From the NCBI GenBank assembly GCA_902789175.1, contig CADANF010000004.1:1-64000 (forward strand): a DNA stretch of 64,000 nucleotides, in the 5' to 3' direction. The translations under genes were made by a program, and so were the position numbers. The number at the start of each line of letters is the position of its first letter. Position 1 is the first letter of the stretch. This document shows positions 7,305 through 15,704 of the stretch, piece by piece. Source of the stretch: an uncultured Lachnospiraceae bacterium. Its GTDB lineage: Bacteria > Bacillota > Clostridia > Lachnospirales > Lachnospiraceae. Under the pieces are notes generated by a model that was not told the origin of the DNA, ran no database searches, and saw only the letters and a program-made list of their open reading frames with translations.

Positions 7305-8264
7305 ATGGTTCTTTATATAGCTAGTTTTTCTAAAAAAGGGAAATATCTTGCTGAAGACATAAAGAGAATGTTTTTAGATAAATATGTAGTGGTGATCTTT
7401 GATAATGAGAATGCCACTGATGTTGCTGCGCGTGCCATAGAGGACGGGGCTTGGCTTCTTTATATCGGACCAACTGATAAAGCTGTTGCTGCGATCAGTT
7501 CATTTGTTAAGAAGAAAACTCTGGATATTCCTGTTGCGGTTGTTGATGAGGAAGCAAAATTTGTTCTTCCAATCGCATCGGGAGATTTAGGTCAGGGCAC
7601 AACTCTTGCAGTTGAAGTGGCGGCTGCAACTCATGGAGAGCCTGTGCTTACAGCGGCTAAAGACATTGAGAAGAAAAAAGCAATAGACAGATTTGCGAAG
7701 GATAATTATCTTAAAGTTCAGAATAGAGAAATGGTAACTGAATTATCCAAGAAACAGATAAGAGGAGAAATCTCTAAGGTTTTTGTTGATAGTGAATATA
7801 TTACCAGATTTTTAGAAGGCAAATATCCTCCATCTATAAAGAGAACAGAGGATATGTCAGAAGCAAATATCATCATTTCACAGGATAAGCTTAAAGAAGG
7901 AGTGTTATGGCTTTATCCAAGACATTTCTTTGTTGGCATTACATGTGATGGAGACAAGTCAGTGGATGAGCTTTCTGATTTTATTTTAGGAATATTAAAG
8001 GCATGCACTATCGATCTGATGGATGTGGCTGCAATTGCTACAACTGATGAAGAAAAAGTGGATGTTGATATTAATAGATTTATCGCAAAGAACAGGATCC
8101 CATTTTTTACCTTCAGTGATGAAGAACTCGGAGTTGAAGATCAAAGGATCGGAGCGGTATGTGAGAGAGTGGCAATGGTAGCAGCAGGTGAAGGGGCAGA
8201 ATTACTTATGCCGGGTATCACAGAAAATGGCATAACAATGGCCATTGCAAGAAGGAAGATTTAA
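7305..8264 (+). CDS. CbiG-like protein (cobalt-precorrin 5A hydrolase family)
   Basis: Protein of 319 residues with the three-part layout of CbiG. The N-terminal alpha/beta domain (1-~125) includes SGDLGQGTTLAVEVA, where typical CbiG has SGHLGGANxLA. The middle ~130-210 is variable. The C-terminal CobE/CbiG_C domain (~205-319) has FVGITCDGDKSVDELSDFI, DVAAIATTDEEK and a final GITMAIARRK. In cobamide synthesis CbiG opens the lactone of cobalt-precorrin-5A. No other cobalamin gene is in the window, and the family's SGHLGG motif is altered. The next genes are trkA and trkH, 46 bp downstream. The family assignment is good; the enzymatic role is uncertain. Confidence 0.68.
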   Translation: MVLYIASFSKKGKYLAEDIKRMFLDKYVVVIFDNENATDVAARAIEDGAWLLYIGPTDKAVAAISSFVKKKTLDIPVAVVDEEAKFVLPIASGDLGQGTTLAVEVAAATHGEPVLTAAKDIEKKKAIDRFAKDNYLKVQNREMVTELSKKQIRGEISKVFVDSEYITRFLEGKYPPSIKRTEDMSEANIIISQDKLKEGVLWLYPRHFFVGITCDGDKSVDELSDFILGILKACTIDLMDVAAIATTDEEKVDVDINRFIAKNRIPFFTFSDEELGVEDQRIGAVCERVAMVAAGEGAELLMPGITENGITMAIARRKI

Positions 8265-8310
8265 TTTATCCAATAAAAATTGGAAATATGATAACAGAGG
8301 ACATTTTTAA

Positions 8311-9669
8311 ATGAATATTATTATTGCAGGCTGTGGTAAAGTTGGAACAGAACTTGCCGGACAGCTCGACAATGAAGATAACCAGGTTACTATAATTGAT
8401 ACAAACATGGAAAAGCTGACTCAGGTATCAAAAACAAGTGATGTAATCGGTTATCAGGGTGACTGCACAGGTTATCACACACAACTAGATGCAGGCATAG
8501 AGAATGCTGATCTTATGATTGCTGTTACTGATCAAGATGAAAAAAACATGCTTGCATGTCTTATAGCCAGAAAAGCTGGTAAATGTAAGACTATCGCCAG
8601 AGTTAGAAATCCACAATATTCAGATGAAATAGAATATCTTAAAGAAGAATTAGGACTGTCTATGTCGGTTAACCCGGAAAGAGCTGCTGCAGAAGATATG
8701 GTAAGACTTCTTCGGGTACCTTCAGCCCTTGACGTAGATACATTTGCAAAAGGAAAAGTAAATGTTATCCGTCTTATCGTTCCGGAGGATTCAGTTCTTA
8801 ACGGTCTTGTGATCAAGGACATTGGAAAAAAGATAGGAAACAAAGGACTTATATGTATCGTTGAAAGATACGGAAATGTAACTATTCCTAGTGGTGATTT
8901 TATTCTTCAGGCAGGAGACAGAATTTCTGTCGCAGTTGCGTTGGCAGATTTAAATGAATTCCTTGATAAGTCAAAGATAAAGACCAAGAAAATCCAGAAT
9001 GTTCTTATTGCAGGTGGAGGCATGATGAGTTACTACCTTGCAAAAAAGCTTGTCAGTCTTCATATGTCTGTAAAAATCATTGAGAAAGATAGGAAAAGAT
9101 GTCAGGATTTAGCAGAAATGCTTCCTAAAGCCATGATAATAAATGGTGATGCTACTGACAGAGATCTTTTAATTGAGGAATCAATTGATAAGATGGATGC
9201 GGTATGTGCACTTATGGATCATGATGAGGAAAATATCCTTCTTTCACTTTATGTATCAAAGGTATGTCATGCAAAACAGCTTACCAGGATGCATAGAAAT
9301 TCCTATGAAGATATGGTTGGTGAACTTCCTGTGGGAAATATCATTTCAACAAAGAAAATCACAGCGGAATATATCTTAAGATTTGTTCGTTCAATGCAGA
9401 ATTCTTATGGAAGTAATGTTGAAGCATTATACAGACTTGCTGATAATAAGGCTGAAGCATTGGAATTTACAGTGGGAAAAGGGGCAGAGGTTACAAAGGC
9501 TCCGATAAAAGATTTAAATATAATTCCTAATACACTTATTTGTTCCATCATAAGAAAGGGTGTTGTAATAAGACCGGGAGGAAATGATCATATCCATTCC
9601 GGAGATAGTGTAGTAGTTGTTACAACCAATACAAGACTTAATGGAATAGATGAAATAATAAGGGGTTAA
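8311..9669 (+). CDS. trkA: Trk potassium uptake regulator TrkA
   Basis: Protein of 452 residues made of two RCK_N + RCK_C units. The first Rossmann fold begins MNIIIAGCGKVGTELAGQL with the acidic end of strand 2 at TIIDTN. The second begins NVLIAGGGMMSYYLAKKL near residue 230. TrkA is the cytoplasmic NAD(H)-binding subunit that gates the TrkH channel. The length matches the family. The trkH gene starts 9 bp after the stop, so the two form a unit, with the cbiG-like gene ahead. An AGAGGA site precedes the ATG. Confidence 0.92.
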   Translation: MNIIIAGCGKVGTELAGQLDNEDNQVTIIDTNMEKLTQVSKTSDVIGYQGDCTGYHTQLDAGIENADLMIAVTDQDEKNMLACLIARKAGKCKTIARVRNPQYSDEIEYLKEELGLSMSVNPERAAAEDMVRLLRVPSALDVDTFAKGKVNVIRLIVPEDSVLNGLVIKDIGKKIGNKGLICIVERYGNVTIPSGDFILQAGDRISVAVALADLNEFLDKSKIKTKKIQNVLIAGGGMMSYYLAKKLVSLHMSVKIIEKDRKRCQDLAEMLPKAMIINGDATDRDLLIEESIDKMDAVCALMDHDEENILLSLYVSKVCHAKQLTRMHRNSYEDMVGELPVGNIISTKKITAEYILRFVRSMQNSYGSNVEALYRLADNKAEALEFTVGKGAEVTKAPIKDLNIIPNTLICSIIRKGVVIRPGGNDHIHSGDSVVVVTTNTRLNGIDEIIRG

Positions 9670-9678
9670 GGAGACATT

Positions 9679-11115
9679 ATGAATTATCTGATGATACTTA
9701 ATGCAATTGGAACTTTGCTCCAGTTTGAAGGTCTTTTCCTTATACCACCTATTATCACAGGTTTTGTATATGGAGATAAAGAAACATTATGTTTTATCTT
9801 AGTTGCTATAGGTTCTTCTTTATTAGGAACCTTGATAAAACTGATAAAGATTAAAAATAGAAAACTTCATGCAAAAGAAGGTTTTGTTATCACTGCTCTT
9901 GCATGGATAATAATGAGTATAGTAGGAGCGCTCCCATTTGTATTTACTGGAGCTATTCCTTCATTTACAGATGCTTATTTTGAAGTAGCATCCGGATTTA
10001 CCACTACAGGAGCCAGCATCCTTACAAATGTTGAAGCTCTCAGTCATTCGCTTCTTTTATGGAGAAGTTTCACTCACTGGTTAGGTGGTATGGGTGTTCT
10101 GGTATTTATCATGGCAGTTGTCCCATCAAGCGCTGATGAGATGCATATCATGAAAGCAGAAAGTCCGGGACCTTCAGTAGATAAGCTGGTGCCAAAGGTA
10201 AGACAGACTGCTCTTATACAGTATGCCTTATATTTTGGACTTACTATCGTTCAGTTTATGCTTCTTACTATTGCAAGAATGCCGATATTTGATGCTATCT
10301 GTCTCACTTTTGGTACGGCAGGAACAGGAGGATTTGGTGTTAAAGGAGACAGTATTGCAGGTTATAGCAATACATGTCAGGTGATAATCACAGTATTTAT
10401 GTTCCTCTTTGGTGTGAATTTTAAATTCTATTATCTTTTCGTAATAAAGAAGATTAAAGATGCTTTAAAGTCTGAAGAAGTAAGATGGTATCTGATAATC
10501 TATACTACAGCAGTTATTTTTGTAGTATTTGGAATAATCGGGGAGATTGGAAGTTTAGCAACATCTCTTAGACTGGCATCATTTCAGGTGGCTTCAGTAA
10601 TGACAACTACCGGATATGCTACGGTAGATTTTAATAACTGGGCGACATTCCCCAAGACGGTTATGGTAATGATAATGTTTGTGGGAGCCTGTGCCGGAAG
10701 TACCGGTGGTGGTATGAAGGTATCAAGATGGATCCTTTATTTTAAACAGGTTATCAGAGGAATGCAGCAGTTTATCCATCCAAGAAGTGTTAAAAATATA
10801 AGGCTTGAAGGTAAGGTTGTTGATGATGAGACATTAAAGACAACAAATGTTTATTTTATGGCCTATGCTTTTGTATTTATCTTTTCACTTATAATAATCA
10901 GTCTTGATGGATTTGATTTTACTACATCATTTACAGCTATAGCAGCAACTATCAATAATATAGGGCCTGGTCTTAATGTTGTTGGACCAGCGGGCAATTT
11001 TGCAGGGTTTAGTGATCTTTCAAAATGGGTAATGTCATTTGATATGATCGCTGGCCGTCTGGAAATGTTCCCTATGCTGATACTTCTTGCACCATCAACA
11101 TGGAAGAAGAGTTGA
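9679..11115 (+). CDS. trkH: Trk potassium uptake channel TrkH
   Basis: Polytopic membrane protein of 478 residues with the four P-loop repeats of the Trk/Ktr/HKT family. Filter-region glycines can be seen in ASGFTTTGAS, FGTAGTGGFGVKG, MTTTGYATVDF and AATINNIGPG. GACAGSTGGGMKVSRW is the conserved stretch after the third repeat. It conducts K+ across the cytoplasmic membrane under TrkA control. The start follows TTAAGGAGACATT. It ends the unit, with a terminator 45 bp later. Confidence 0.92.
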   Translation: MNYLMILNAIGTLLQFEGLFLIPPIITGFVYGDKETLCFILVAIGSSLLGTLIKLIKIKNRKLHAKEGFVITALAWIIMSIVGALPFVFTGAIPSFTDAYFEVASGFTTTGASILTNVEALSHSLLLWRSFTHWLGGMGVLVFIMAVVPSSADEMHIMKAESPGPSVDKLVPKVRQTALIQYALYFGLTIVQFMLLTIARMPIFDAICLTFGTAGTGGFGVKGDSIAGYSNTCQVIITVFMFLFGVNFKFYYLFVIKKIKDALKSEEVRWYLIIYTTAVIFVVFGIIGEIGSLATSLRLASFQVASVMTTTGYATVDFNNWATFPKTVMVMIMFVGACAGSTGGGMKVSRWILYFKQVIRGMQQFIHPRSVKNIRLEGKVVDDETLKTTNVYFMAYAFVFIFSLIIISLDGFDFTTSFTAIAATINNIGPGLNVVGPAGNFAGFSDLSKWVMSFDMIAGRLEMFPMLILLAPSTWKKS

Positions 11116-11160
11116 AAAAAAGATTATTTAAAAAAATTAGTTGAAATAATAAGTAAAATT

Positions 11161-11190
11161 AACCCCGAAGATTTTTCTTCGGGGTTTTTA
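11161..11190. terminator. intrinsic terminator after trkH
   Basis: AACCCCGAAGA pairs with TCTTCGGGGTT and is followed by T residues. The neighbouring minus-strand gene converges here, so it may serve both. Confidence 0.85.
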
Positions 11191-11218
11191 GTAATATACT
11201 CTAACAGTTTTATGTTTG

Positions 11219-12169
11219 TTACTGAATCTTTTCTAATTCGTAATGTTCATCAAGCCAGTCACCGATATAAGTATAGACATCTTCTCTATCAGTTTCGTTT
11301 AAAATCTCATGCCTGTCATTTGGAAAAAGGTGACATACCACGTCTTTAATTCCTGCCTGAACAAACTTCTGATATACCTTTTTAACACCATTTCCGAGGT
11401 TCCCTACAGGATCATCTTCACCGGATACGATAAGTATTGGAAGATCCTTAGGGATGGAATCAATATTCTTCTTTTGGTTAGTGTAAAGTACAGTTGTAAG
11501 AAGAGCTTCATATCCATTAAGAGTAAAGGTAAATGTATTAAGTGGGTTATTGTAGTAAGCTGTTACATTTTCCTCATTTTTGGATAACCAGCTGTTGGAT
11601 ACATCAGTACCGTCCAGGTTGTATCTTTTATAAGGGGCGGTATATGTTAGATCTCTTACCTTGGTATCTCTGTAATGCCAGCCGTATTTTTTCGCTTTTG
11701 CTTTTATAAGAGCAAGGCCTCCTAATGTGGCAATGTCACTTTCACAGCCTGTGCCCATAACAATGGCGCCGGCAAGCCCATTTCCATACTGGGATATATA
11801 TTTACGAAGAAGATAAGAACCCATGCTATGCCCCAGCATAAAATAAGGAAGGTCAGGATATTTCTTTGCGGTTGCAATCCTGAGTCGGTTAATATCATGG
11901 ATGAGTTTATCTGAAGGATTGTTGTCTGCGATAAATCCAAGATCTTCAGCAGATTTTACAGATTTACCATGACCAAGATGATCGTGGCCTATAACTATAA
12001 AACCTTTTGTTGTCATATAATTAGCAAATTCATCATAACGGTCAATATATTCAATCATACCATGTACTAACTGGAGGATGGCTTTAGGTGAACCCTCATC
12101 TGGAAGCCAGCTGATAACATGGATTTTTGTAATGCCATCAGAAGATGGAAAAGAATATTCTTTTTTCAT
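11219..12169 (-). CDS. alpha/beta hydrolase, monoacylglycerol-lipase-like
   Basis: Protein of 316 residues of the serine aminopeptidase S33/lysophospholipase type. The oxyanion segment is LVHGMIEYIDRYDEFANY. GHDHLGHGKS follows, and the nucleophile elbow is GHSMGSY with the catalytic serine. The acid DDP lies in SGEDDPVGN and the histidine in NDRHEI near the C-terminus. There is no signal peptide, so it is cytoplasmic. It probably acts on lysolipids or monoacylglycerols; the substrate is inferred. It is a single gene between terminators, with a site (AAGGACTCGTTTTGCT) before the start. Confidence 0.8.
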   Translation of the reverse strand: MKKEYSFPSSDGITKIHVISWLPDEGSPKAILQLVHGMIEYIDRYDEFANYMTTKGFIVIGHDHLGHGKSVKSAEDLGFIADNNPSDKLIHDINRLRIATAKKYPDLPYFMLGHSMGSYLLRKYISQYGNGLAGAIVMGTGCESDIATLGGLALIKAKAKKYGWHYRDTKVRDLTYTAPYKRYNLDGTDVSNSWLSKNEENVTAYYNNPLNTFTFTLNGYEALLTTVLYTNQKKNIDSIPKDLPILIVSGEDDPVGNLGNGVKKVYQKFVQAGIKDVVCHLFPNDRHEILNETDREDVYTYIGDWLDEHYELEKIQ

Positions 12170-12293
12170 AGCAAAACGAGTCCTTTCTATAGATTACGTA
12201 AAAGATTAAGTAAATTATATCAAAGTTTTTTTATTCTGTCTTTTCCCAAATGTGACAGATAGTTACATTTTTGTAAGGTTTATATATTTTTAT

Positions 12294-12364
12294 GGTTATA
12301 GCTTCAGCCTATAACCGGTTGAGCTTTTTAGGTATTAACACTTATCAGATGAACTATGTATAAT
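12294..12364 (+). promoter_or_regulatory. metY promoter region with upstream hairpin
   Basis: TTAACA (12335-12340), an 18-bp spacer and TATAAT (12359-12364) form a good sigma-A promoter. Just upstream, GGTTATAG (12294-12301) and CTATAACC (12309-12316) form a perfect 8-bp inverted repeat. It could be an operator or a terminator-like stem. The ~97-nt leader to the start shows no S-box (SAM riboswitch) core. Confidence 0.6.
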
Positions 12365-12461
12365 ACAAAACATAGAAACAAACATACCAATCTGATAGGA
12401 AATTAAATCAGTAAAGGTGATCCAAAAAAATATGTATAAATAAAGCCGGGAGGATATAGAT

Positions 12462-13763
12462 ATGTCAGAATTAAAAGAAAGAAAGTTACATTTTGAAACA
12501 TTACAGACTCATGTAGGACAGGAAACTCCAGATCCAGTAACAGGTGCAAGAGCAGTTCCGATTTATCAGACTTCATCATATGTATTTAATAATTCAGACC
12601 ATGCGGAAGCAAGATTTGGTTTAAAGGATGCAGGAAATATCTATGGAAGACTTACAAATCCTACACAGGATGTATTTGAACAAAGAATTGCAGCCTTAGA
12701 AAAAGGTGCAGCGGCTCTTGGAGTTGCATCTGGTGCAGCGGCAGTAACTTATGTATTTCAGGCTGTAGCTCATGCAGGAGACCATATAGTATCAGCAAAA
12801 AATATATATGGCGGCACTTACAATTACTTAGCGCATACAATAAGAAATTATGGAGTTGAGACTTCATTTGTTGATCCATATGATTATGATGCTATTGAAA
12901 ATGCCATTCAGGATAATACAAAAGCTCTCTATGCAGAGACTCTTGGAAATCCAAATGGAGAGGTGCTGGACATTGAAAAGTGGGCTGAAATTGCTCATTC
13001 GCATGGAATCCCACTTATAGTAGATAATACCTTTGCAACCCCATTTTTAATAAGACCAATAGAATGGGGAGCAGATATAGTAGTACATTCAGCAACCAAG
13101 TTTATTGGCGGACATGGAACAACCATTGGTGGTGTGATAATCGATGCAGGTAAGTTTGACTGGGCACAGAATGATAAGTGGCCATGGCTTAAAGAACCAA
13201 ATCCATCATATCACGGCGTAAGCTTTGCTAAAGATGTGGCACCAGTTGGTTTTATTGTTTATATCAGAGCAATCCTCCTTCGTGATACCGGTGCAACACT
13301 TTCACCATTCCATGCCTGGATCTTCCTTCAGGGGCTTGAGACATTATCACTACGTGTTGAAAGACATGTAGAAAATGCCCTTAAGGTTGTAGAATACTTA
13401 AAGAATAATGATAAAGTGGAATATATTTCTCATCCTGCAGTATCAGAAGATAAGCTTCAGCAGGAATTATATAAGAAATATCTTCCAAATGGAGGCGGAT
13501 CTATCTTTACATTTAACATTAAGGGAGATGCAAGAACTGCTAAGGATTTCATTGATAATCTTAAATTATTCTCCCTCCTTGCAAATGTAGCAGATGTTAA
13601 GTCTCTGGCAATACACCCAGCCTCAACAACACATTCAGAGGATAACGAGGAAGAACTTCTCGCTCAGGGAATCAAGCAAAATACTGTAAGGCTTTCGGTT
13701 GGTATAGAACATATCGACGATATATTATTTGATCTTAAGGAAGCATTTAACGCAGTAAAGTAA
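12462..13763 (+). CDS. metY: O-acetylhomoserine sulfhydrylase (MetY)
   Basis: Protein of 433 residues of the Cys/Met metabolism PLP family. It joins O-acetylhomoserine with sulfide to give homocysteine, the direct sulfhydrylation route to methionine. FETLQTHVGQETPDPVTGAR, ALASGAAA-type segments and the PLP lysine (K213 in HSATKFIGGHGTTIGG) are visible. The extra ~50-residue insert after the PLP lysine (WPWLKEPNPSYHGVSF) marks the MetY branch rather than MetB/MetC. Cytoplasmic tetramer by family. It is monocistronic: own promoter, then a terminator. The start follows GGGAGGATATAG. Confidence 0.92.
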   Translation: MSELKERKLHFETLQTHVGQETPDPVTGARAVPIYQTSSYVFNNSDHAEARFGLKDAGNIYGRLTNPTQDVFEQRIAALEKGAAALGVASGAAAVTYVFQAVAHAGDHIVSAKNIYGGTYNYLAHTIRNYGVETSFVDPYDYDAIENAIQDNTKALYAETLGNPNGEVLDIEKWAEIAHSHGIPLIVDNTFATPFLIRPIEWGADIVVHSATKFIGGHGTTIGGVIIDAGKFDWAQNDKWPWLKEPNPSYHGVSFAKDVAPVGFIVYIRAILLRDTGATLSPFHAWIFLQGLETLSLRVERHVENALKVVEYLKNNDKVEYISHPAVSEDKLQQELYKKYLPNGGGSIFTFNIKGDARTAKDFIDNLKLFSLLANVADVKSLAIHPASTTHSEDNEEELLAQGIKQNTVRLSVGIEHIDDILFDLKEAFNAVK

Positions 13764-13890
13764 AGAAGAAAAAAGGAACAAGTAGAAAATAGAAGTAAGA
13801 AAAAATAGTTTACCAATTTAAAATGATAAGTCATTAGTAATAACTCCTATATTAAGGCAGGTAGCGCTGCCGAAAGATTAACTCAATTTT

Positions 13891-13926
13891 AAAAGCTGCA
13901 GCTCATACAAGAACTGCAGCTTTTTT
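13891..13926 (+). terminator. intrinsic terminator after metY
   Basis: AAAGCTGCAG pairs with CTGCAGCTTT and is followed by a T-run. A smaller stem (GGCAG/CTGCC) lies just upstream near 13856-13872. Confidence 0.8.
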
Positions 13927-13929
13927 GGC

Positions 13930-14040
13930 CTAAGGTGACGGCGTTAATGGTTCTTTTTTGTTAGGTGTGATTGCGTTAATAGAACATTATAAGGTGAGGG
14001 TGATATGAAAGTTGCACAAATATATTTGTCGATTGTGTAG
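13930..14040 (+). other. intergenic: imperfect direct repeat and 11-codon ORF
   Basis: Two imperfect copies of a ~22-bp motif (AGGTGACGGCGTTAATGG and AGGTGTGATTGCGTTAATAG) start near 13932 and 13962. At 14005-14040 an 11-codon frame (MKVAQIYLSIV) follows a good AAGGTGAGGG site. Nothing larger is coded in the 13764-14182 gap. The mini-frame could be a leader peptide or chance. Confidence 0.3.
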
Positions 14041-14057
14041 AAAATAGATGAAGCCTA

Positions 14058-14086
14058 TTGACTTCAATTATTATTATTATTATTAT
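14058..14086 (+). promoter_or_regulatory. WXG100 promoter with (ATT)7 spacer
   Basis: TTGACT (14058-14063), a 17-bp spacer and TATTAT (14081-14086). The spacer and -10 are made of seven ATT repeats (14067-14087). Small stems GTTTCA/TGAAAC and GAAAAC/GTTTTC follow in the leader. An AGGAGG site lies just before the WXG100 start at 14183. Confidence 0.6.
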
Positions 14087-14182
14087 TGATTTTGTTTCAA
14101 AATGAAACAGACGTAGATAGCCTTAAATGAAAACGTTTCTAAAGTTTTCAAAAGGCAAGACAAACTAGGAGGATATTTAGGT

Positions 14183-14473
14183 ATGGGACAGATTCGTATT
14201 TCACCAGATGATATGCGAAGCAGAGCATTAGAGTACAGAGCAGAAGGGGAGAAGTTAGAAGAAATCATTGAAACTATGAGCAGATTGCTCGAGAACCTTC
14301 AGGGAGAATGGGAAGGCGCAGCAAGTGAATCATATGCTATTCGCTATAGTGAACTTGAACCTGGATTTAAACAGGCAAGAGCACTCGTTGAAGAGATAGC
14401 AGTGGCACTTGAAAGCGTAGCTACAAAGATGGAAGAAACAGATAACGATATATCTTCCTCATTCCAGGGCTAA
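14183..14473 (+). CDS. WXG100 family type VII secretion protein
   Basis: Protein of 96 residues, the size of the ESAT-6/WXG100 family. It is predicted as a helical hairpin, with the turn at GEWEGAASESY (W43-E-G45). The C-terminal part DNDISSSF follows the second helix. Such proteins are substrates or targeting partners of type VII secretion (ESX/Yuk) and leave the cell as dimers. The start is preceded by AGGAGGATATTTAGGT. It has its own promoter and is followed by a terminator, so it may be made in excess over the downstream effector genes. No EssC, EsaA, EssA or YukD-like gene is in the window. Confidence 0.9.
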   Translation: MGQIRISPDDMRSRALEYRAEGEKLEEIIETMSRLLENLQGEWEGAASESYAIRYSELEPGFKQARALVEEIAVALESVATKMEETDNDISSSFQG

Positions 14474-14481
14474 TAAATTTC

Positions 14482-14525
14482 AAAAAATGTCAGGTGCTAC
14501 GTGTGAGTTGCATCTGGCATTTTTT
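14482..14525 (+). terminator. terminator/attenuator after WXG100 gene
   Basis: AAAAAATGTCAGGTGC (14482-14497) pairs with GCATCTGGCATTTTTT (14510-14525) with two G-U pairs. It separates the WXG100 gene from the DUF4176-LXG genes, which have no clear promoter of their own and may depend on readthrough. Confidence 0.7.
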
Positions 14526-14602
14526 GTGTGGATTAATATTTGAATAAAAATAATTCGATACCTATATTATTTTATTCTTCGAAGAAAGACAGGATTTTAA
14601 TA

Positions 14603-14899
14603 ATGGAAAACATAGAAATTTTAGATAAATATCTGCCTCTTGGAACCATAGTTCTTATCAAAGGCAATGTAAAAAAATTAATGATAATAGCAAGAGGTGT
14701 TTTAGCAGGAAAAGGTGAAGACAGAAAAATATTTGATTATGGCGCTGCTCTTTATCCTGAAGGCCTTATGGATGAAAGAATAATATTCTTTAACCACAAG
14801 GACATTTTTAAGATTGTGGCAGAAGGTTATTCAGACTCAGATGATGAAATCATGAATGAAAATATAAAGAACTGGCTTAAAGAGGTAACTTTGAAATGA
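14603..14899 (+). CDS. DUF4176 family, type VII effector-associated
   Basis: Protein of 98 residues from the ATG after GACAGGATTTTAATA; an in-frame TTG at 14540 would add 21 residues without a site. The segment ILDKYLPLGTIVLIKGNVKK followed by IIARG and a conserved DYGAALYPEG is the DUF4176 pattern (PF13780). This family is repeatedly encoded next to LXG effectors of Firmicute type VII systems, where it is thought to act as a helper or adaptor. Its stop overlaps the next start by 4 bp (ATGA), so the two are translationally coupled. Cytoplasmic. The family call is from memory of the pattern. Confidence 0.72.
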   Translation: MENIEILDKYLPLGTIVLIKGNVKKLMIIARGVLAGKGEDRKIFDYGAALYPEGLMDERIIFFNHKDIFKIVAEGYSDSDDEIMNENIKNWLKEVTLK

Positions 14900-15339
14900 G
14901 TGATTTTAATGAACAGGAAATTTTAGATAAAATAGACGAACTCCAACAGGAGATCGATAACTGCCAGGAAGAAATAAATAAAATTGATATAAAACTTGAA
15001 AGATTAGAAGAAGCTTTAAGTATTCAGGAAAAGAACTGTAAGATTATAGATGAATTTGATAGAGAATATAATTATTGTAAGTGGGATGAATACATAGATA
15101 ATCAAAAGTGGAAAGGAAAGAACCACGATGATTTTCATGAGATATTATACAGTGCACATGATAAAAGTTATGGGAAAATCTATTCAGATGTATATGACAG
15201 TTATGATTTAATAGATCAAAAAATAGAAGATTTACAAGATGATAGAGATGAACTTCAAAACATCATTGATAGGGATAATTGGTATATAGATGTCTTAACA
15301 GATGAATTATCACTATTAAGGGCACAAGAAAGTTTTTAA
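14896..15339 (+). CDS. helical YwqH/DUF5082-like LXG partner
   Basis: Protein of 147 residues, very acidic. Two long coiled-coil stretches (about 5-50 and 105-147) flank a central segment with a WxG-like turn (NQKWKGKNHDDF). This layout and position match the small helical protein that precedes LXG toxins in ywqH-ywqI-ywqJ-type operons (DUF5082). Such partners are believed to pair with the LXG helix and guide it to the secretion ATPase. It overlaps the DUF4176 gene by 4 bp. The role is inferred from context and shape; sequence identity to the family is not certain. Confidence 0.6.
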   Translation: MSDFNEQEILDKIDELQQEIDNCQEEINKIDIKLERLEEALSIQEKNCKIIDEFDREYNYCKWDEYIDNQKWKGKNHDDFHEILYSAHDKSYGKIYSDVYDSYDLIDQKIEDLQDDRDELQNIIDRDNWYIDVLTDELSLLRAQESF

Positions 15340-15377
15340 TATGTAAAATGGACAATTAAAAATTTGTGGGGATATTT

Positions 15378-15668
15378 ATGGCAATTAAATTTTCAAAAGA
15401 AGAATATGATACAAAAATGGGCTATGCCCAATATATGAGTCAGTATATAGGCGATTTAAAAAACAAAAAGCAAGTATTAAAAATGACAGTTCCAGAGACT
15501 TGTGAATCAAGTACAATTAATGATTTTAAAGATATTTATGATGAATTGGGAAAACTTATTGATAGATATTTGGCGGCGTTAAATAATACAGCTATTTCAT
15601 TAAAAATTGTTGGAGAAGAAATCTATGATGCTGATCAGAAGTTAAAAGAGGGATTTGAAAATAAATAA
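15378..15668 (+). CDS. small helical LXG-associated protein (YwqI/Lap-like)
   Basis: Protein of 96 residues from the ATG after GTGGGGATATTT; a GTG four codons upstream is possible but poorer. Predicted as a two-helix hairpin, with IGDLKNKKQVLKM before and LGKLIDRYLAALNNTAISLK after a central break. It resembles DUF5344/DUF3130 proteins that form complexes with the LXG domain of type VII effectors. It stands directly before the LXG gene (36-bp gap), as those proteins do. Cytoplasmic, possibly co-secreted. Function is assigned by context. Confidence 0.6.
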   Translation: MAIKFSKEEYDTKMGYAQYMSQYIGDLKNKKQVLKMTVPETCESSTINDFKDIYDELGKLIDRYLAALNNTAISLKIVGEEIYDADQKLKEGFENK

Positions 15669-15704
15669 AATTCATTTGAAAAAAATTGGGAAAAGGTGAT
15701 AGAG

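Noticed and set aside
12365..12461. SAM riboswitch before metY
   Set aside because: The leader is under 100 nt and lacks the conserved S-box core and its terminator.
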